DNA from: Lepidurus packardi
Taxonomy: Eukaryota > Arthropoda > Branchiopoda > Notostraca > Triopsidae
DNA: 64,000 nucleotides
Direction of reading: 5' to 3'
Assembly: GCA_023053545.1 (NCBI GenBank)
Contig: JAKZAN010000005.1
Span: forward strand, 620,001 to 684,000
Part shown: one piece after another, positions 1 through 10,900 of the stretch
Position numbering within the stretch: position 1 is the first letter of the stretch
Layout: each line of letters starts with the position of its first letter
Made by a program: the position numbers and the translations under genes
The notes under the pieces: generated by a model
The model's input: only the letters and a program-made list of their open reading frames with translations
Database searches by the model: none
Told to the model about the DNA's origin: nothing

Positions 1-1275
1 GATAGTCAAATTCGTAGTTGGGGTCACTACGAAATCGCTTTAATAGCCCACATAGACGATGTTCCGCCAAGGGCTATTATCGGGAAGATTAGGTTCTCCT
101 TTTTTCCATGTAAGGGGAGCTTCATATCCGATTTTCAGTTTGCGTGTACCGTCGTCAACAATGCATTTAGCTCTCTGGGCTTCTGGACATAATCGCATGG
201 GTACAATACTTTCCGTGCCAAAGGACTCAGTATTACAGAAGGCACGGAATTCTTGGTCCAAGGTGGAGACTGATTCTTCCATCAATAGATTGATCCGGGC
301 TCGAGCCGGCTTTAGTGGAGTTCCAATAACCCCACGGGCTACCCAACCAAGTACGGTGTTTAAGGCGACCGGTTCACCGGAATTGCCTTTGCGTACTTCA
401 TTGGCAAGCATCAATTCGGAATGGTCTAGTCCCAGCAAAATGTCAACTGGACCTCCAGCTTCGTGCAAAGATAGGTCTGCCAGGTGCGGCCATTGACCCT
501 GCAAACTTGACCAAGGTACAGGCACCACCGGGCTACATACTTTAGGTATCGAGTGTGCTTGAATAACAGCTCGATGACCGTCTGTTTGGGATTCTAGGCA
601 TAGTGTAACCTTCCGTGACGTACACTCCCTAGATGCCCCCGCTACCCCGCTAATACGAAGTTGATTTTCTTCGCCTTGCAGGCCTAGTTTATTAAGGAAA
701 CCTTCCCTAATCAATGTGGTGTCACTTCCCTCGTCCAGCATCAAAGTTGCGCGTTGACGGTTTCCGTCTTTGTCAAGCACGGAGACAGGGATCACACCGA
801 ACGCTACTCTCTGTGCCACTCTTTGGGCAGTATGGACGTTAGAAGACGCGGTCTTCTCCGGGGATTTAGAGTGGAGTAATCGGTGGTGACGACGCTTGCA
901 ATTAGTAATACCGTACTCCTTAGCGTTTCTACAATCACGGAAGTAGTGCTGGCCGCGTAGGCAGGCAAAACATAGCTTGTTCTTTTGTGCAAACTCCAAA
1001 CGTTCTTGGACAGATAGGGCTTGAAAGGCTGCGCAAGAGGAAATGAGGTGCTCAGCTCCACATTTTACGCATTTGAGTGTTTTGCGGTTGGAGATAGGGT
1101 CTTCCCAATGGTTATTGGGGGCTCCAGCCGTCCCAGCCGCCGTCTGATGGCTGTATACCTGTTTCTTGTTGAACAGGTTTTCTTGGGGTTTCTTACCGCT
1201 CTGTTCTGTGGCTATGTCATAGGCGTTTTGGTATGCCGCTGCCCGCGAACACAACCATCGCCCGAACTTTACCAA
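1..1275 (-). pseudogene. pol: BEL/Pao zinc knuckles, aspartic protease and start of pol
   Basis: Main frame 40-1275 (411 codons). Residues 69-81 form a CX2CX3HX4C knuckle (CVKCGAEHLISSC) and 102-115 a second (CX2CX4HX4C). A third histidine-rich motif follows (NCKRRHHRLLH, about 126-135), in which the expected leading Cys appears to be Tyr (EYGITNC). Residues 160-230 form the retroviral-type protease (DUF1758 type) with active-site motif DEGSDTTL at 181-188. The stretches DILLGLDHSEL and TVLGWVARG are BEL pol hallmarks. The frame ends at 40 shortly after LPDNSPW, but from there to base 1 the -1 frame reads LAEHRLCGLLKRF, the expected continuation, so another single base appears lost in the C run next to 67-72. 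Reverse transcriptase lies beyond the window. Confidence 0.87.
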
Positions 1276-2612
1276 GGAGGCACTCTCGGGTTGGATGCTT
1301 TGACCTCGTTCCAGGCAAGACGGTCGTGAACCGTCAACTTGGCGGTAATCTTCTCGATTATGTCCGCGTGTGCCAATTCACCCATGCGAGCCAAGTCAAA
1401 TAAATGCGTCCTTACCTTTTCGGCAAACCGCTTCAGAGCGGAAGCGTTGCCCTTCCCTGGCTCTAATTTATCCAAAGCTTGAAAATGGGCCGCCCGCATT
1501 ACATCTCGGCGCCCACATGTTTCATTTAACCGCCCTAGAGCTTCCTTGTAAGCCTCTTCACCACCTCCAAGTCCATAAACTATGTCCATGTTGTCTCCCC
1601 GCATACTTCTGAGAAGGATCGCCAATTTTTCTCCAGGAGACTTAGATGAATCATGGACTAGAGCCTTGAATAGGTCAATCCAGGAGAACCACTGCAGCGC
1701 ACAGCCATCGTACGGTTCCAGGTCGGCTTTGATGGACGTCTGATGCCCATACTCCGAAGACCAAGAATCATAACAAGGTCTACCTTCCAGGTAGTCCTCG
1801 ATCCAATCGTCAGGAGCTGGGTCTTTCCTCGGGCGTCGATTGTTGTGTCGACTGAGTTCCCAAGGTGAATCTTCATGTCTGGGAGACGCCCAGATCACGG
1901 ATGGAGATGGTCCTTGTCCGACTAAGGCTGGTTGCCTGCGTTTGGACAGTCTGAGTTGTGCCGATTGGGACTCCAAATTTTCCATATCTTGTTGTGCTTG
2001 ATCAGCCGCGGCTTGGGCTAATCGAGCTTCAGCTAAAGCCTTTTGTGCAGCTTCTTGACTTGAAACTACCTCAATACGCTTTTTTGCTGTTTCCTCTTCC
2101 AAACGACGTTCTTCTTCGTTAGGAGTATCCGAGGTTACTGAGGCTACCGCATCTGACTCGTATGTGGACTCGTTTGCTGATGGTACAAAATTACTGCTTT
2201 GTGATCCTACATAGAGTTCCACTGCTTCTTGTGCTTCTCCTACTTTCGACAAATATTGTAGAAGTTTCGCTTCTTCAGCGGAAGCTTCTTCTTCGTCGAG
2301 GTATTCGGAGAGCTTCTGCGTGATCTGTTCTAGTAGGCTGAAAGCATCACGAGCTCGTTTGAGTAAGGTTGCCGCGGTCCTTCTTGACTTGTTTTCCTTT
2401 ATAGTCGTTCCTATATAAGTACAGCAAGTGCTGATTGTCCGCCGGCAACTAGCTCTTCTCTTCTTTAACTGTTCTACAGGTAGCGCACAGACATCCTCTG
2501 CAATCTTGTTTGTGTGGCTCGTCTGACTGACGGATAATTGGGAACGGCTTGATTCCGACATAGTGACACTCACTGCTGCAGGTGTTATCACTGGAAATGT
2601 ACCACTCACCAA
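1269..2612 (-). pseudogene. gag: BEL/Pao Gag (5' part of the gag-pol frame)
   Basis: A 447-codon frame encodes the Gag part of a BEL polyprotein, which forms the RNA-packaging particle. Residues about 165-222 are rich in Glu, Ala, Gln and Lys and should form a coiled coil. From about residue 297 (LEPYDGCALQWFSWIDLF) the protein matches the pattern of the DUF1759 region typical of BEL elements. The first Met is at 2612; a second in-frame Met at 2561 (MSESSRSQ) is an equally good start. The frame stops at 1269 just after PRVPPW, but the downstream frame (LVKFGRW) continues the protein in the -1 frame, consistent with loss of one T in a run near 1272. Known BEL elements usually have one continuous gag-pol frame, so this is probably a broken copy or a consensus error, not a true Gag terminus. 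Confidence 0.85.
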
Positions 2613-2656
2613 CTATAACTATTCCACACGGGCTGACAGATTGCCAATTAACTGTT

Positions 2657-2677
2657 GATCCGGTCCCGCGAGGACCA
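2657..2677 (-). promoter_or_regulatory. Candidate primer-binding site of the BEL element
   Basis: On the minus strand TGGTCCTCGCGGGACC begins two bases after the LTR end, where the primer-binding site of an LTR retrotransposon must lie, and starts with TGG as expected for pairing to a tRNA 3' CCA. A TTTGGTCC start at this position is also familiar from BEL elements. The site contains a small inverted repeat (GGTCC/GGACC). I do not assign the priming tRNA. Confidence 0.7.
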
Positions 2678-2679
2678 AA

Positions 2680-3165
2680 TGTTCAGATGGAGGACCAGAT
2701 TTAAGCACGAGTTCCCTAGATTACCCTTCTGTAATATAAAGAGAATTCTAACTCGGCTTAAATCGCTGAACTTGGAGCTTTGCTCCGTTGCAAGCCTTTT
2801 TTACTGAGCAGTAAAGATGCACACGGCTCCAATGTCAAGCAAGAGCTCTTTGTATTCTTCATACAAAATTACATTTATACTAAGCTGAAGTCTTTGTCGC
2901 TCATCGTCGTCATTGGTCAGTTAAAGATTTTAAACGTCTAGAAACATGTGCGAAGTCTGTTTTTTGTCAGTCATAAATCGTCCTACGGGGGGCCCATGCA
3001 AAAGGCACCCCTTTTTTGGCCTGTCAATCGTAGGAGTCAGTTTTCAGCCTAGTTACATGTTAGTTACGCCTTTCTCGAGCTCCGTACATCTGGAGTTTAG
3101 GGAGAAAGGGTAAAGTTGTCAAAGTTGCATGCAAAGGTTGTAAAATTTAACATTTCGTCCGAACA
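2680..3165 (-). repeat. 5' LTR of the BEL/Pao element (486 bp)
   Basis: The boundaries are set by the TG...CA rule with a short inverted end. The plus strand begins TGTTCAG at 2680, next to the primer-binding site, and ends GTCCGAACA at 3165, giving TGTTC/GAACA termini. The matching 3' LTR is outside the window, so the outer boundary rests on the inverted end and on the change to foreign coding sequence at 3166. Inside is a stem-loop with 7-bp arms (TCCTACG 2981-2987, CGTAGGA 3029-3035) enclosing a G-run/C-run pair. A TATA-like stretch (TTTATATTA on the minus strand, about 2732-2740) is a weak promoter candidate. Confidence 0.8.
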
Positions 3166-3800
3166 ACCGTTCCTACTTTGGTCTTACACAAAGGATCCAA
3201 AACAAAATGAACCACTTAAGGACAGACGGGTACACAATAAAGATTCAGTGGATACCAGCACATAGAGGGATCAGGGGAAATGAAATGGCGGATGGAGCGG
3301 CAAAGGAAGGAAGGATGACAGGGGAAGAAATTAATCACAAAACAACATGACAGGAGCTGAAATCAATAACGAAAAGGAAAATCGAAAAGGACTACATAGA
3401 AGAAATAAAGACAAGAACAGCACAAAAATTGGTTCAGAACACGTACCAGTTCGGGACCAACAAATGGGAAAACAGCAGGAAATGAAGAGAAGCTATCGTT
3501 TTACTACGAATAAGGTGCGGACATGGGAGATTCCGGTCATGGCTACACCGTTTCGACATGATAGAAGATAACACATGTCGTTACTGTGAGGAGGAGGAAG
3601 AAAGCCCGGAACATTTAATAATGAGATGTGAGAAGTTTTCGGAACAAAGGGAGGAACTCAAGAAAAAACTAGAAGATAATAAAATAGCCTGGAGATTCGA
3701 AACTATAACGGCCCTGGAAGGCGAAAAGAAAGAACAGTATATAGCACAAAATTATCTTTTAAAATATTTGAAAACAACTGACATCATAACAAGCATATAA
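3165..3800 (+). pseudogene. ORF2 C-terminus: RNase H end plus CCHC knuckle
   Basis: One frame is readable from the LTR edge to a TAA ending at 3800, interrupted by two in-frame TGA codons (3348-3350 and 3483-3485). Early residues read IQWIPAHRGIRGNEMADGAA, the RNase H signature with the NExAD catalytic Asp. Next is a linker with the RCGHGRFRSWLHRF pattern usual before the terminal knuckle, then CX2CX8HX4C at about 3588-3640 (CRYCEEEEESPEHLIMRC). The last 55 residues are charged, with a predicted helix. The stops are substitutions, not indels, so this copy is dead. The beginning of the RNase H domain is cut by the BEL LTR. Confidence 0.82.
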
Positions 3801-3937
3801 GTACACAGAGGAAATATCAGTGAACAGATGAAAAAAGAAAAAAGAAGAAAAGAAAAAAAAAAAATAGAAAGCTGAAGACGGTAATGCGACGCGAACGCGA
3901 CGTTGGCCGTCTTAAAAAACCAAAAACAACAACAACA
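3166..3937 (+). mobile_element. 3' end of an RNase H-bearing non-LTR retrotransposon (I superfamily)
   Basis: The fragment holds the end of an RNase H domain, a C-terminal zinc knuckle, a purine-rich 3' UTR with a stem-loop, and an A-rich tail ending in CAA repeats (about 3914-3937). RNase H followed by a CCHC knuckle at the ORF2 C-terminus is characteristic of I-superfamily non-LTR elements (I, LOA, R1 and relatives); I cannot choose the clade. The left edge coincides with the BEL LTR, and the right edge runs straight into satellite A, so the element probably inserted in satellite A and was later hit by BEL. The upstream reverse transcriptase would lie left of the BEL insertion. Confidence 0.8.
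3801..3937 (+). other. 3' UTR, stem-loop and A-rich tail of the I-like element
   Basis: After the stop codon comes a purine tract with a 12-A run. A stem-loop follows with perfect 7-bp arms, AAGACGG (3875-3881) and CCGTCTT (3907-3913), whose 25-nt loop contains repeated GCGACG. Immediately after come A6, CC and (CAA)n. A hairpin just before a simple-repeat tail fits the 3' structure that some non-LTR reverse transcriptases recognise; its role here is inferred from position. Confidence 0.55.
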
Positions 3938-6900
3938 GCTTATGTTAACCGGTTTAAAATGGTTTAAACAGGTTTAAGCCGGTCAAAACTGGTTTGAAAC
4001 CGGTTTAAACTGGTATAAACTGGTTTTAACAGGTCCAAACAAGTTTAACCCGGTTTAAAATGGTCTAAAATGGTTTAATACCCGGTCTAAACTGGTGCAA
4101 TCCGGTTGAGAATGGCTTAAACCGGTTTAATCCGGTCTAAACTGGTTTAAACCGGTTTAATCTGGTCCAGACTGGTTTAAAAACCGGTTTAAACTGGTTT
4201 TAACCGGTCTAAACTGGTTAGAACCAGTTTAAACTGGTTATAACCGGTTTAAACTGGTTAAGACTGGTCTAAACTGGTTTAAAACTGGTTTAAACCGGTC
4301 TAAACTGGATTCAACCGGTTTAAACTGGTTTAAACTGGTTTATAAACTGGTTTAAACTGGTCATAACTGGTTTAAAGCGGTCTAAACTGGTGTTAACCGG
4401 TTTAAAATGGTTTAAACCGGTCTAAACTGGTCTAAACTGGTTTAAACCGGTTTAAACTGGTTTAAATCGGTTTAAACTGGTTTAATCGGTTTAAACTAGT
4501 TAAAATTCGTTTAAACCCGTTTAGACTGTTAAGAACTGGTTTAACCCGGTTTAAACTGGTTTAAACAGGTCTAAACTGGTTTAATAATAGGTTCAAACTG
4601 GTTTAAACAGGTTTATAATGTGGTTTAAACTGGTCAAAGCTGGTTTAAGAACCGGTTTCAACTGGTTTAAACCGGTCTTAACTGGTTTAAACCGGTTTAA
4701 ACTGGATTAAACCGGTCTAAACTGGTTTAAACTGGTCTAAGCTAAATATTTTTAACTGGTCTGAACTGTTTTGAAAACTGGTTAAAACTGGTTTAAACTG
4801 GTTTAAACTGGTTAGAACTGGTTTAATCCTTTTGAAACTGGTCTAAACCAGTTTAAACTGGTCTAAACAGGTTTAAACCGGTTTAAACTTGTTTAACTGG
4901 TTTAATAACCGGTTTAAACTTGTTTAAACCAGTCTAAACTGGTGAAAACCGGTTAAAATGGTTTAAACCGGTTTAGGCTGGTCTAAACTGGTTTAAACCG
5001 GTTTAAACTGGTTTAATCGGTTTAAACTAGTTAAAACTAATTTAAAGCGTTAGACTGGTAAGAACTGGTTTAATCCGGTTTAAACTGGTTTAAACTGGTC
5101 TTAACTGGTTTAAAAACAGGTTAAACTGGTTTAAACTGGTTTATAAACTAGTTTAAACTGGTTTAAACCGGTTTTAAGCAGCTTAAACTGGTCTAAAAAC
5201 CGGTTTAAACTGGTCAAAACTGGTTTAAAAAGCGGTTTTAACTGGTTCAAACCGGTCTAAACCGGTTTAAACTGGATTAAACCAGTCTAAACTGGTCGAA
5301 TTTGGTTTAAAACCGGTTAAAACTGGTTTCAACCGGTCTAAACTGGTCTAAGCTAAATTTTTTTTAACTGGTCTGAACTGGTTTAGAACCCGGTTAAAAC
5401 TGGTTTAAACTGGTTTAAACCGGTTTATACTGGTTAGAACTGGTTTAATCCGGTTGAAACTGGTCTAAACCGGTTTAAAAACCTGGTTTAAAAACGTGTC
5501 TAAACTGGTTTAAACCGGTTTAGACTGGTTTAGACCGGTTAAAACTGGTTTAAAAACCGGTCTACACTGGTTTAAACCGGTTTAAACGGGTCTAAACCGG
5601 TTTTAAATGATCTTAACTGGTTTAAATCGGTTTAAACTGATCTCAACTGGTTTAATAACTGGTCTTTACTTGTTTAAACCGATCTAAACTGGTGTTAACG
5701 GTTTAAACTGGTCAAAACCGGTTTAAATGGTCTAAACTGGTTTAGACCGGATTAAACTAGTCTAAACTGGTTTGAAAACCGGTTGAAACTGGTTTAAACC
5801 GGTTTAGACTGGTAAGAACTGGTCTAATCCGGTTTTGACTGGTCTAAACCAGTCTAAACTGGTTTAAACCGGTTTAAACTGGCTTAAACTGGCTTAAACT
5901 TGTTTAAACCGGTCTAAACTGGTGTAAACCGGTTGAAAATGGTTTAAACCGGTTTAAACTGGTCTAAACTGGTTTAAACCGGTCTAAACTGGACTAAGCT
6001 GGTCTAAACTGTTCTAAGCTGATTTAAAAACCGGTTTAAACTGGTTTAAAACGGTCTAAACTGGTCTAAACTGGTTTAAAAACCGGTTAAAACTGGTTTA
6101 AACCTGTCTCAACTGGTCTAAATTGGTCTATGCTAAACTGGTTTAAACTGATTTAAATTTATTATACTTGTCAAACTGGTTTAAACCGGTTTAGACTGGT
6201 AAGAACTGGTTTAATCCGGTTAAAACTGGTCTAAACCGGTTCAAACTGGTCTAAACTGGCTTAAACCGGTTTAAACTTGTTTAACTGGTTTAGACCGGCT
6301 TAGACCGGTCTAAACCGGTTTAAACTGGTCTCAACTGGTTTAGTAACTGGTCTTAACTTGTTTAAACCGATCTAAACTGGTGTTAACGGTTTAAACTGGT
6401 CGAAACCGGTTTAAAATGGTCTAAACTGGTTTAAACCGGTTTAAACCAGTCTAAACTTGTTTAAGCCGGTATAAACTGGTTTGAACCGGTATAAACTGGT
6501 CTAAACTGGTTTCAAAACTGGTTTAAACGGGTTTAAATCGGTTTAAACTTGTTTAAACCGGTTTAAACTAGTTTAAACTGGTTTAAACCGGTTTAGACTG
6601 GTAAGAACTGGTTTAATCCGGTTTAAACTGGTCTAAACCAGTCTAAACTGGTTTAAACCGGTTTAATCTGGCTTAAACTGGCTTAAACTTGTTTAAACCG
6701 GTCTAAACTGGTGTAAACCAGTTGAAAATGGTTTAAACCGGTTTAAACTGGTCTAAGCATGTCTAAACTGTTCTAAGCTGATTTAAAAACCGGGTTAATC
6801 TGGTTCAAAACGGTCTAAACTGGTTGAAAAACCGGTTAAAACTGGTTTAAACCGGTATAAAATGGTCTAAACTGATTTAAAAACCTATTTAAACTGGTTT

Positions 6901-7333
6901 AAACTGGTTTAAACCGGTCTAAAATGGTCTAAACTGATTTAAAAACCTGTTTAAACTGGTTTAAACTGGTTTAAACCGGATTATACTTGTCAAACTGTTT
7001 TAAACCGGTTTAGACTGGTTTTTACTTGTTTAAACCGGTCTAAACTGGTGAAAACCGGTTGAAAATGGCTTAAACCGGCTTAAACCGGTCTAAACTGGTT
7101 AACACCGGTTTAAACTGGCCTAAACTGGTTTAAACCGGTTTCGACTGGTAAGAACTGGTTTAGTCCGGTTAAACCAGTCTAAACTGGTATAAACTGGTAT
7201 AAACCGGTTTAAACTGGTTTAAACTGGCTTAAACTTGTTTAAACCGGACTAAACTGGTGTAAACCGGTTTAAAATGGTTTAAACCGGTTTAAACTGGTCT
7301 AAACTGGTTTAGACCGGTTTAAACTGGTCTAAC
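3938..7333. repeat. Satellite A, first array (10-bp unit GGTTTAAACC)
   Basis: About 3.4 kb of a decamer alternating mainly between ACTGGTTTAA and ACCGGTTTAA. The consensus GGTTTAAACC is its own reverse complement, so the array has no real strand. Units are diverged (TCTAAA, TTTAGA, AAGAAC variants) and occasionally 8-13 bp. Rare variants recur together as landmarks, for example GACTGGTAAGAACTGG at about 5053, 5807, 6194, 6597 and 7143, and CTAAGCTAAA near 4737 and 5347, showing a longer-range layer of repetition. No coding capacity is visible. Confidence 0.95.
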
Positions 7334-7360
<27 letters not shown>

Positions 7361-7365
<5 letters not shown>

Positions 7366-7577
7366 ATTTGGCCTATAGGCATAAGCCGGATGCCAAAGTT
7401 TATTATTAAAAATGTACATTTAAAACCGGGTAGGAGAAAGGGGTATAACAGAACGCTGTCACATTGGGTGGCCTTCGTAAACTGGCAAGCCCATCACCGT
7501 AGAGAGTTAAAGCTCGAAACTTCAAGAGTGGAAAACGCTATGAATTAAAACTTGGGCACGATCTAATATTCGCCTAT
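7361..7577 (-). other. 3' UTR of jockey-like copy 1
   Basis: Non-coding sequence between the ORF2 stop and the poly-A tail, about 95% identical by eye to 49480-49700. The shared block ends at 7575 (AATATTCGCCT); beyond it the two copies differ because copy 2 carries a deletion. Confidence 0.85.
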
Positions 7578-7927
7578 TTATAACCAGGCTTTTCCTTCGT
7601 TGAATATCTTTTTGGCATTGCTTAGAAAGGTTTCTACATAAGGGAAGGCTCTTGGATAGGTGAGGAACTGGGCTGGAGAGAAGTGGATTTGATTTTTACA
7701 TAATGATCTGATTAGTTTAGCGCGTGCTTTGTTAAGCCATCGACAATTTATGAAAATGTGCGCTACAGTTTGCTTTTTGTGAGTTGAGCAGGGGCAGCAG
7801 GAAGACTCCGCTTTTCCAATTTTCTGGAGATGTTGTAAAGTGGCGTAGTGCTGTGTTCTAGCTCTGATGATCTGGGCTACCATAGCGTGAGGCAGTTTAT
7901 TTGTGCATATCGGTTTTTCTGAAAGGG
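7578..7927 (-). pseudogene. C-terminal fragment of jockey-like ORF2 with zinc knuckle
   Basis: An open frame runs from the satellite B edge (about 7927) to a TAA at 7578-7580. The frame is open upstream of the first Met at 7883 (KPICTNKLPHAMVAQIIRAR), so that Met is internal and the fragment is a truncation. It contains CPCSTHKKQTVAHIFINC, the CCHC-type knuckle with HX4C spacing that ends ORF2 in jockey-like elements, then an Arg/Lys-rich tail. Endonuclease and reverse transcriptase are absent. There are no internal stops, so this piece is less decayed than copy 2. Confidence 0.82.
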
Positions 7928-10900
7928 ATACATTTAGTTAACTAATTCACTAATTAAGTCCTTAATAAATTAATTAAGTCCATAATTCATGAACTAAGTC
8001 AGTAATTCATGAATTAAGTCAGTAATTCATTAACTAAGTCAGTAATTCATATAATTAAGACAGTAATTCATGAATTAAGTCAGTAATTCATATAATTAAG
8101 ACAGTAATTCATGAATTAAGTCAGTAATTCATGAATTATGTCAGTAGTTCATTAATTTAGTCACTAATTCATGAATTAAGTCAGTAATTCATGAATTAAG
8201 TCAGTATTTCATGAAGTAAGTCAGTAATTCATTAATTAAGTCAGTAGTTCATGACTTAAGTCAGAAATTCATTAATTAAGTCAGTAGTTCATTAATTAAG
8301 TCAGTAGTTCATGACTTAAGTAAGTAATTCATGAATTAAGTCAGTAGTTCATTAATTAAATCACTAATTCATGAATTATGTCAGTAATTCATAAATTATG
8401 TCAGTAAATCATGAATTAAGTCAGTAATTCATGAATTAAGTCAGTAGTTCATTAATTTAGTCGGTATTTCATTAATTATATCAGTAATTCATGAATTAAA
8501 TCAGTAATTCATGAATTAAGTCAGTAATTCATGAATTAAGTCAGTAATTCATATAGTTAAGTCAGTAATTCATGAATTATGTCAGTAGTTCAATAATTTA
8601 GTAATCTATTCACTAGTTAAGTCAGTAATTCATGAATTAAGTCAGTAATTCATTAACTCAGTAATTCATTAATTCAGTAATTCATTAAGTCAGTATTTCA
8701 CTAATTAAGTCCTTAATTAATTAATTTAGTCCATAATTCATTAAATAAGTCCGTAATTCATTAATTAAGTCAGTAATTCATTATATAAGTCAGGAAATCA
8801 TGAATTAAGTCAGTAATTCATGAATTAAGTCAGTAATTCATATAATTATGTCAGTAATTCATGAATTAAGTGAGTAATTCATGAATTAAGTCAGTATTTC
8901 ATGAATTAAGTCAGTAATTCATGAATTAAGCCAGTAATTCATGAATTAAGTCAGTAATTCATTAATTAAGTCAGAAAATCTTGAATTAAGTCATTAATTA
9001 TTTAATTAAGTCTATAATTCATGAACTAAGTCAAAATCAGGAATTAGGTCAGGAAATCATGAATTAAGTCAGTAATTCATGAATTAAGTCAGTAATTCAT
9101 GAACTAAGTCACTATTTCACTAATTAAGTCCGTAATTATTTAATTAAGTCCATAATTCATTAACTAAGTCAGTAATTCATTAATTAAGTCAGTAATTCAT
9201 GAATTAAGTCAGTAGTTCATTAATTTAGTCAGTAATTCATGAACTAAGTCACTATTTCACTAATTAAGTCCGTAATTATTTAATTAAGTCCATAATTCAT
9301 GAACTAAGTCAGTAATTCATTAATTAAGTCAGTAATTCATGAATTAAGTCAGTAGTTCATTAATTTAGTCAGTAATTCATGAATTAAGTCAGTAATTCAT
9401 GAATTATGTCAGTAATTCATTAATTAAGTCAGTAATTCATTAATTAAGTCAGGAAATCATGAATTAAGTCAGTAATTCATGAATTAAGTCCGTAATTCAT
9501 ATAATTAAGACAGTAATTCATGAATTAAGTCAGTAATTCATGAATTAAGTCAGTAATTCATATAGTTAAGTCAGTAATTCATGAATTATGTCAGTAGTTC
9601 ATTAATTTAGTCATTAATTCACTAATTAAGTCAGTAATTCATGAATTAAGTCAGTAATTCATGAATTAAGTCAGTATTTCATGAATTAATTCAGTAATTA
9701 ATTAATTTAGTCAGTAATTCATTAATTAAGTCATAAGTCATTAGTTATTACAGTAATTCAGGAATTAAGTCCCTAATTCATTAATTAAGTCAGTAGTTCA
9801 TTAATTTAGTCAGTAATTCATGAATTAAGTCAGAAAATCATCAATTAAGTCAGTAAATATTTAATTAAGTCAGTAAATATTTAATTAAGTCAGTTATTCA
9901 TGAATTAAGTCATTAATTATTTAATTAAGTCTATAATTCATGAACTAAGTCAGTAATTCATGAACTAACTCAGTAATTCATTAATTAAGTCAGTAATTCA
10001 TGAATTAAGTAAGTAGTTCATTAATTTAGTCAGTAATTCATGAACTAAGTCACTATTTCACTAATTAAGTCCGTAATTATTTAATTAAGTCCATAATTCA
10101 TGAACTAAGTCAGTAATTCATTAATTAAGTCAGTAATTCATGAATTAAGTCAGTAGTTCATTAATTTAGTCAGTAATTCATTAATTAAGTCAGTAATTCA
10201 TGAATTAAGTCAGTAATTCATGAATTAAGTCAGTAATTCATGAATTAAGTAAGTAATTCATGAATTAAGTCAGTAATTCATGAATTAAGTCAGTATTTCA
10301 TGAATTAAGTCACTAATTCATGAATTAAGTTAGTAATTCATTAATTAAGTCAGCAATTCATGAATTAAGTCAGTAATTCATGAATTAAGTCAGTAATTCA
10401 TAAATTAAGTCAGTAATTCATGATTTAAGTCAGTAATTCATGAATTAAGTCAGTAATTCATGAATTAAGTCAGTATTTCATAAATTAAGTCACTAATTCA
10501 TGAATTAAGTTAGTAATTCATGAATTAAGTCAGTAATTCATGAATTAAGTCAGTAATTCATGAATTAAGTCAGTATTTCATGAATTAAGTCACTAATTCA
10601 TGAATTAAGTTAGTAATTAATTAATTAAGTCAGCAATTCATGAATTAAGTCAGTAATTCATGAATTAAGTCAGTAATTCATGAATTAAGTTAGTAATTCA
10701 TGAATTAAGTCAGTAATTCATGAATTAAGTCAGTAATTCATGAATTAAGTCAGTAATTCATGAATTAAGTCAGTAATTCATTAACTAAGTCAGTATTTCA
10801 CTAATTAAGTCCTTAATAAATTAATTAAGTCCATAATTCATGAACTAAGTCACTAATTCATTAATTAAGTCAGTAATTCATTAATTAAGTCAGGAAATCA

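Larger units (their letters stand above)
1..3165 (-). mobile_element. BEL/Pao LTR retrotransposon, left-truncated by the window edge
   Basis: Reading on the minus strand from right to left the order is LTR (2680-3165), primer-binding site (2657-2677), gag with a DUF1759-like region, paired zinc knuckles, a retroviral-type aspartic protease and the beginning of the BEL pol region. This is the standard order of the 5' half of a BEL/Pao element. Reverse transcriptase, RNase H, integrase and the 3' LTR would lie left of base 1. The coding frame is broken twice by apparent one-base losses (near 1272 and near 67), so the copy is inactive if those are real. Its LTR edge directly abuts coding sequence of another retroelement at 3166, so it looks nested. 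Confidence 0.93.
7334..7930 (-). mobile_element. Jockey-like non-LTR element, copy 1 (5'-truncated)
   Basis: A run of 27 T (7334-7360) is the poly-A tail of an element on the minus strand. The next 215 bp match the 3' UTR of the copy at 49480-49700, with roughly ten differences. Unlike that copy, this one then carries the ORF2 C-terminus. It stops at about 7930, where satellite B begins. The 3' side is satellite A and the 5' side satellite B, so no target-site duplication is possible and one flank has been replaced or rearranged. Confidence 0.88.

Noticed and set aside
59..496. Open frame of 145 codons on the plus strand
   Set aside because: It lies antisense to the BEL pol frame, which has clear protease and pol motifs; the plus-strand product shows nothing recognisable.
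1270..1280. Programmed -1 frameshift between gag and pol
   Set aside because: No canonical slippery heptamer is present, and an identical type of break occurs again within pol at 67-72, where no programmed shift is expected.
1658..1876. Short alternative frame within gag
   Set aside because: Overlaps the supported gag frame in another register and has no recognisable features.
3347..3571. 74-codon frame starting at an ATG in the I-like fragment
   Set aside because: It is out of register with the RNase H and knuckle frame and arises at the first nonsense codon.
3938..7333. Satellite A as a telomeric repeat
   Set aside because: The unit is palindromic, diverged and internal to the sequence, with no G-rich strand bias apart from one short block; it does not match a known telomere motif.
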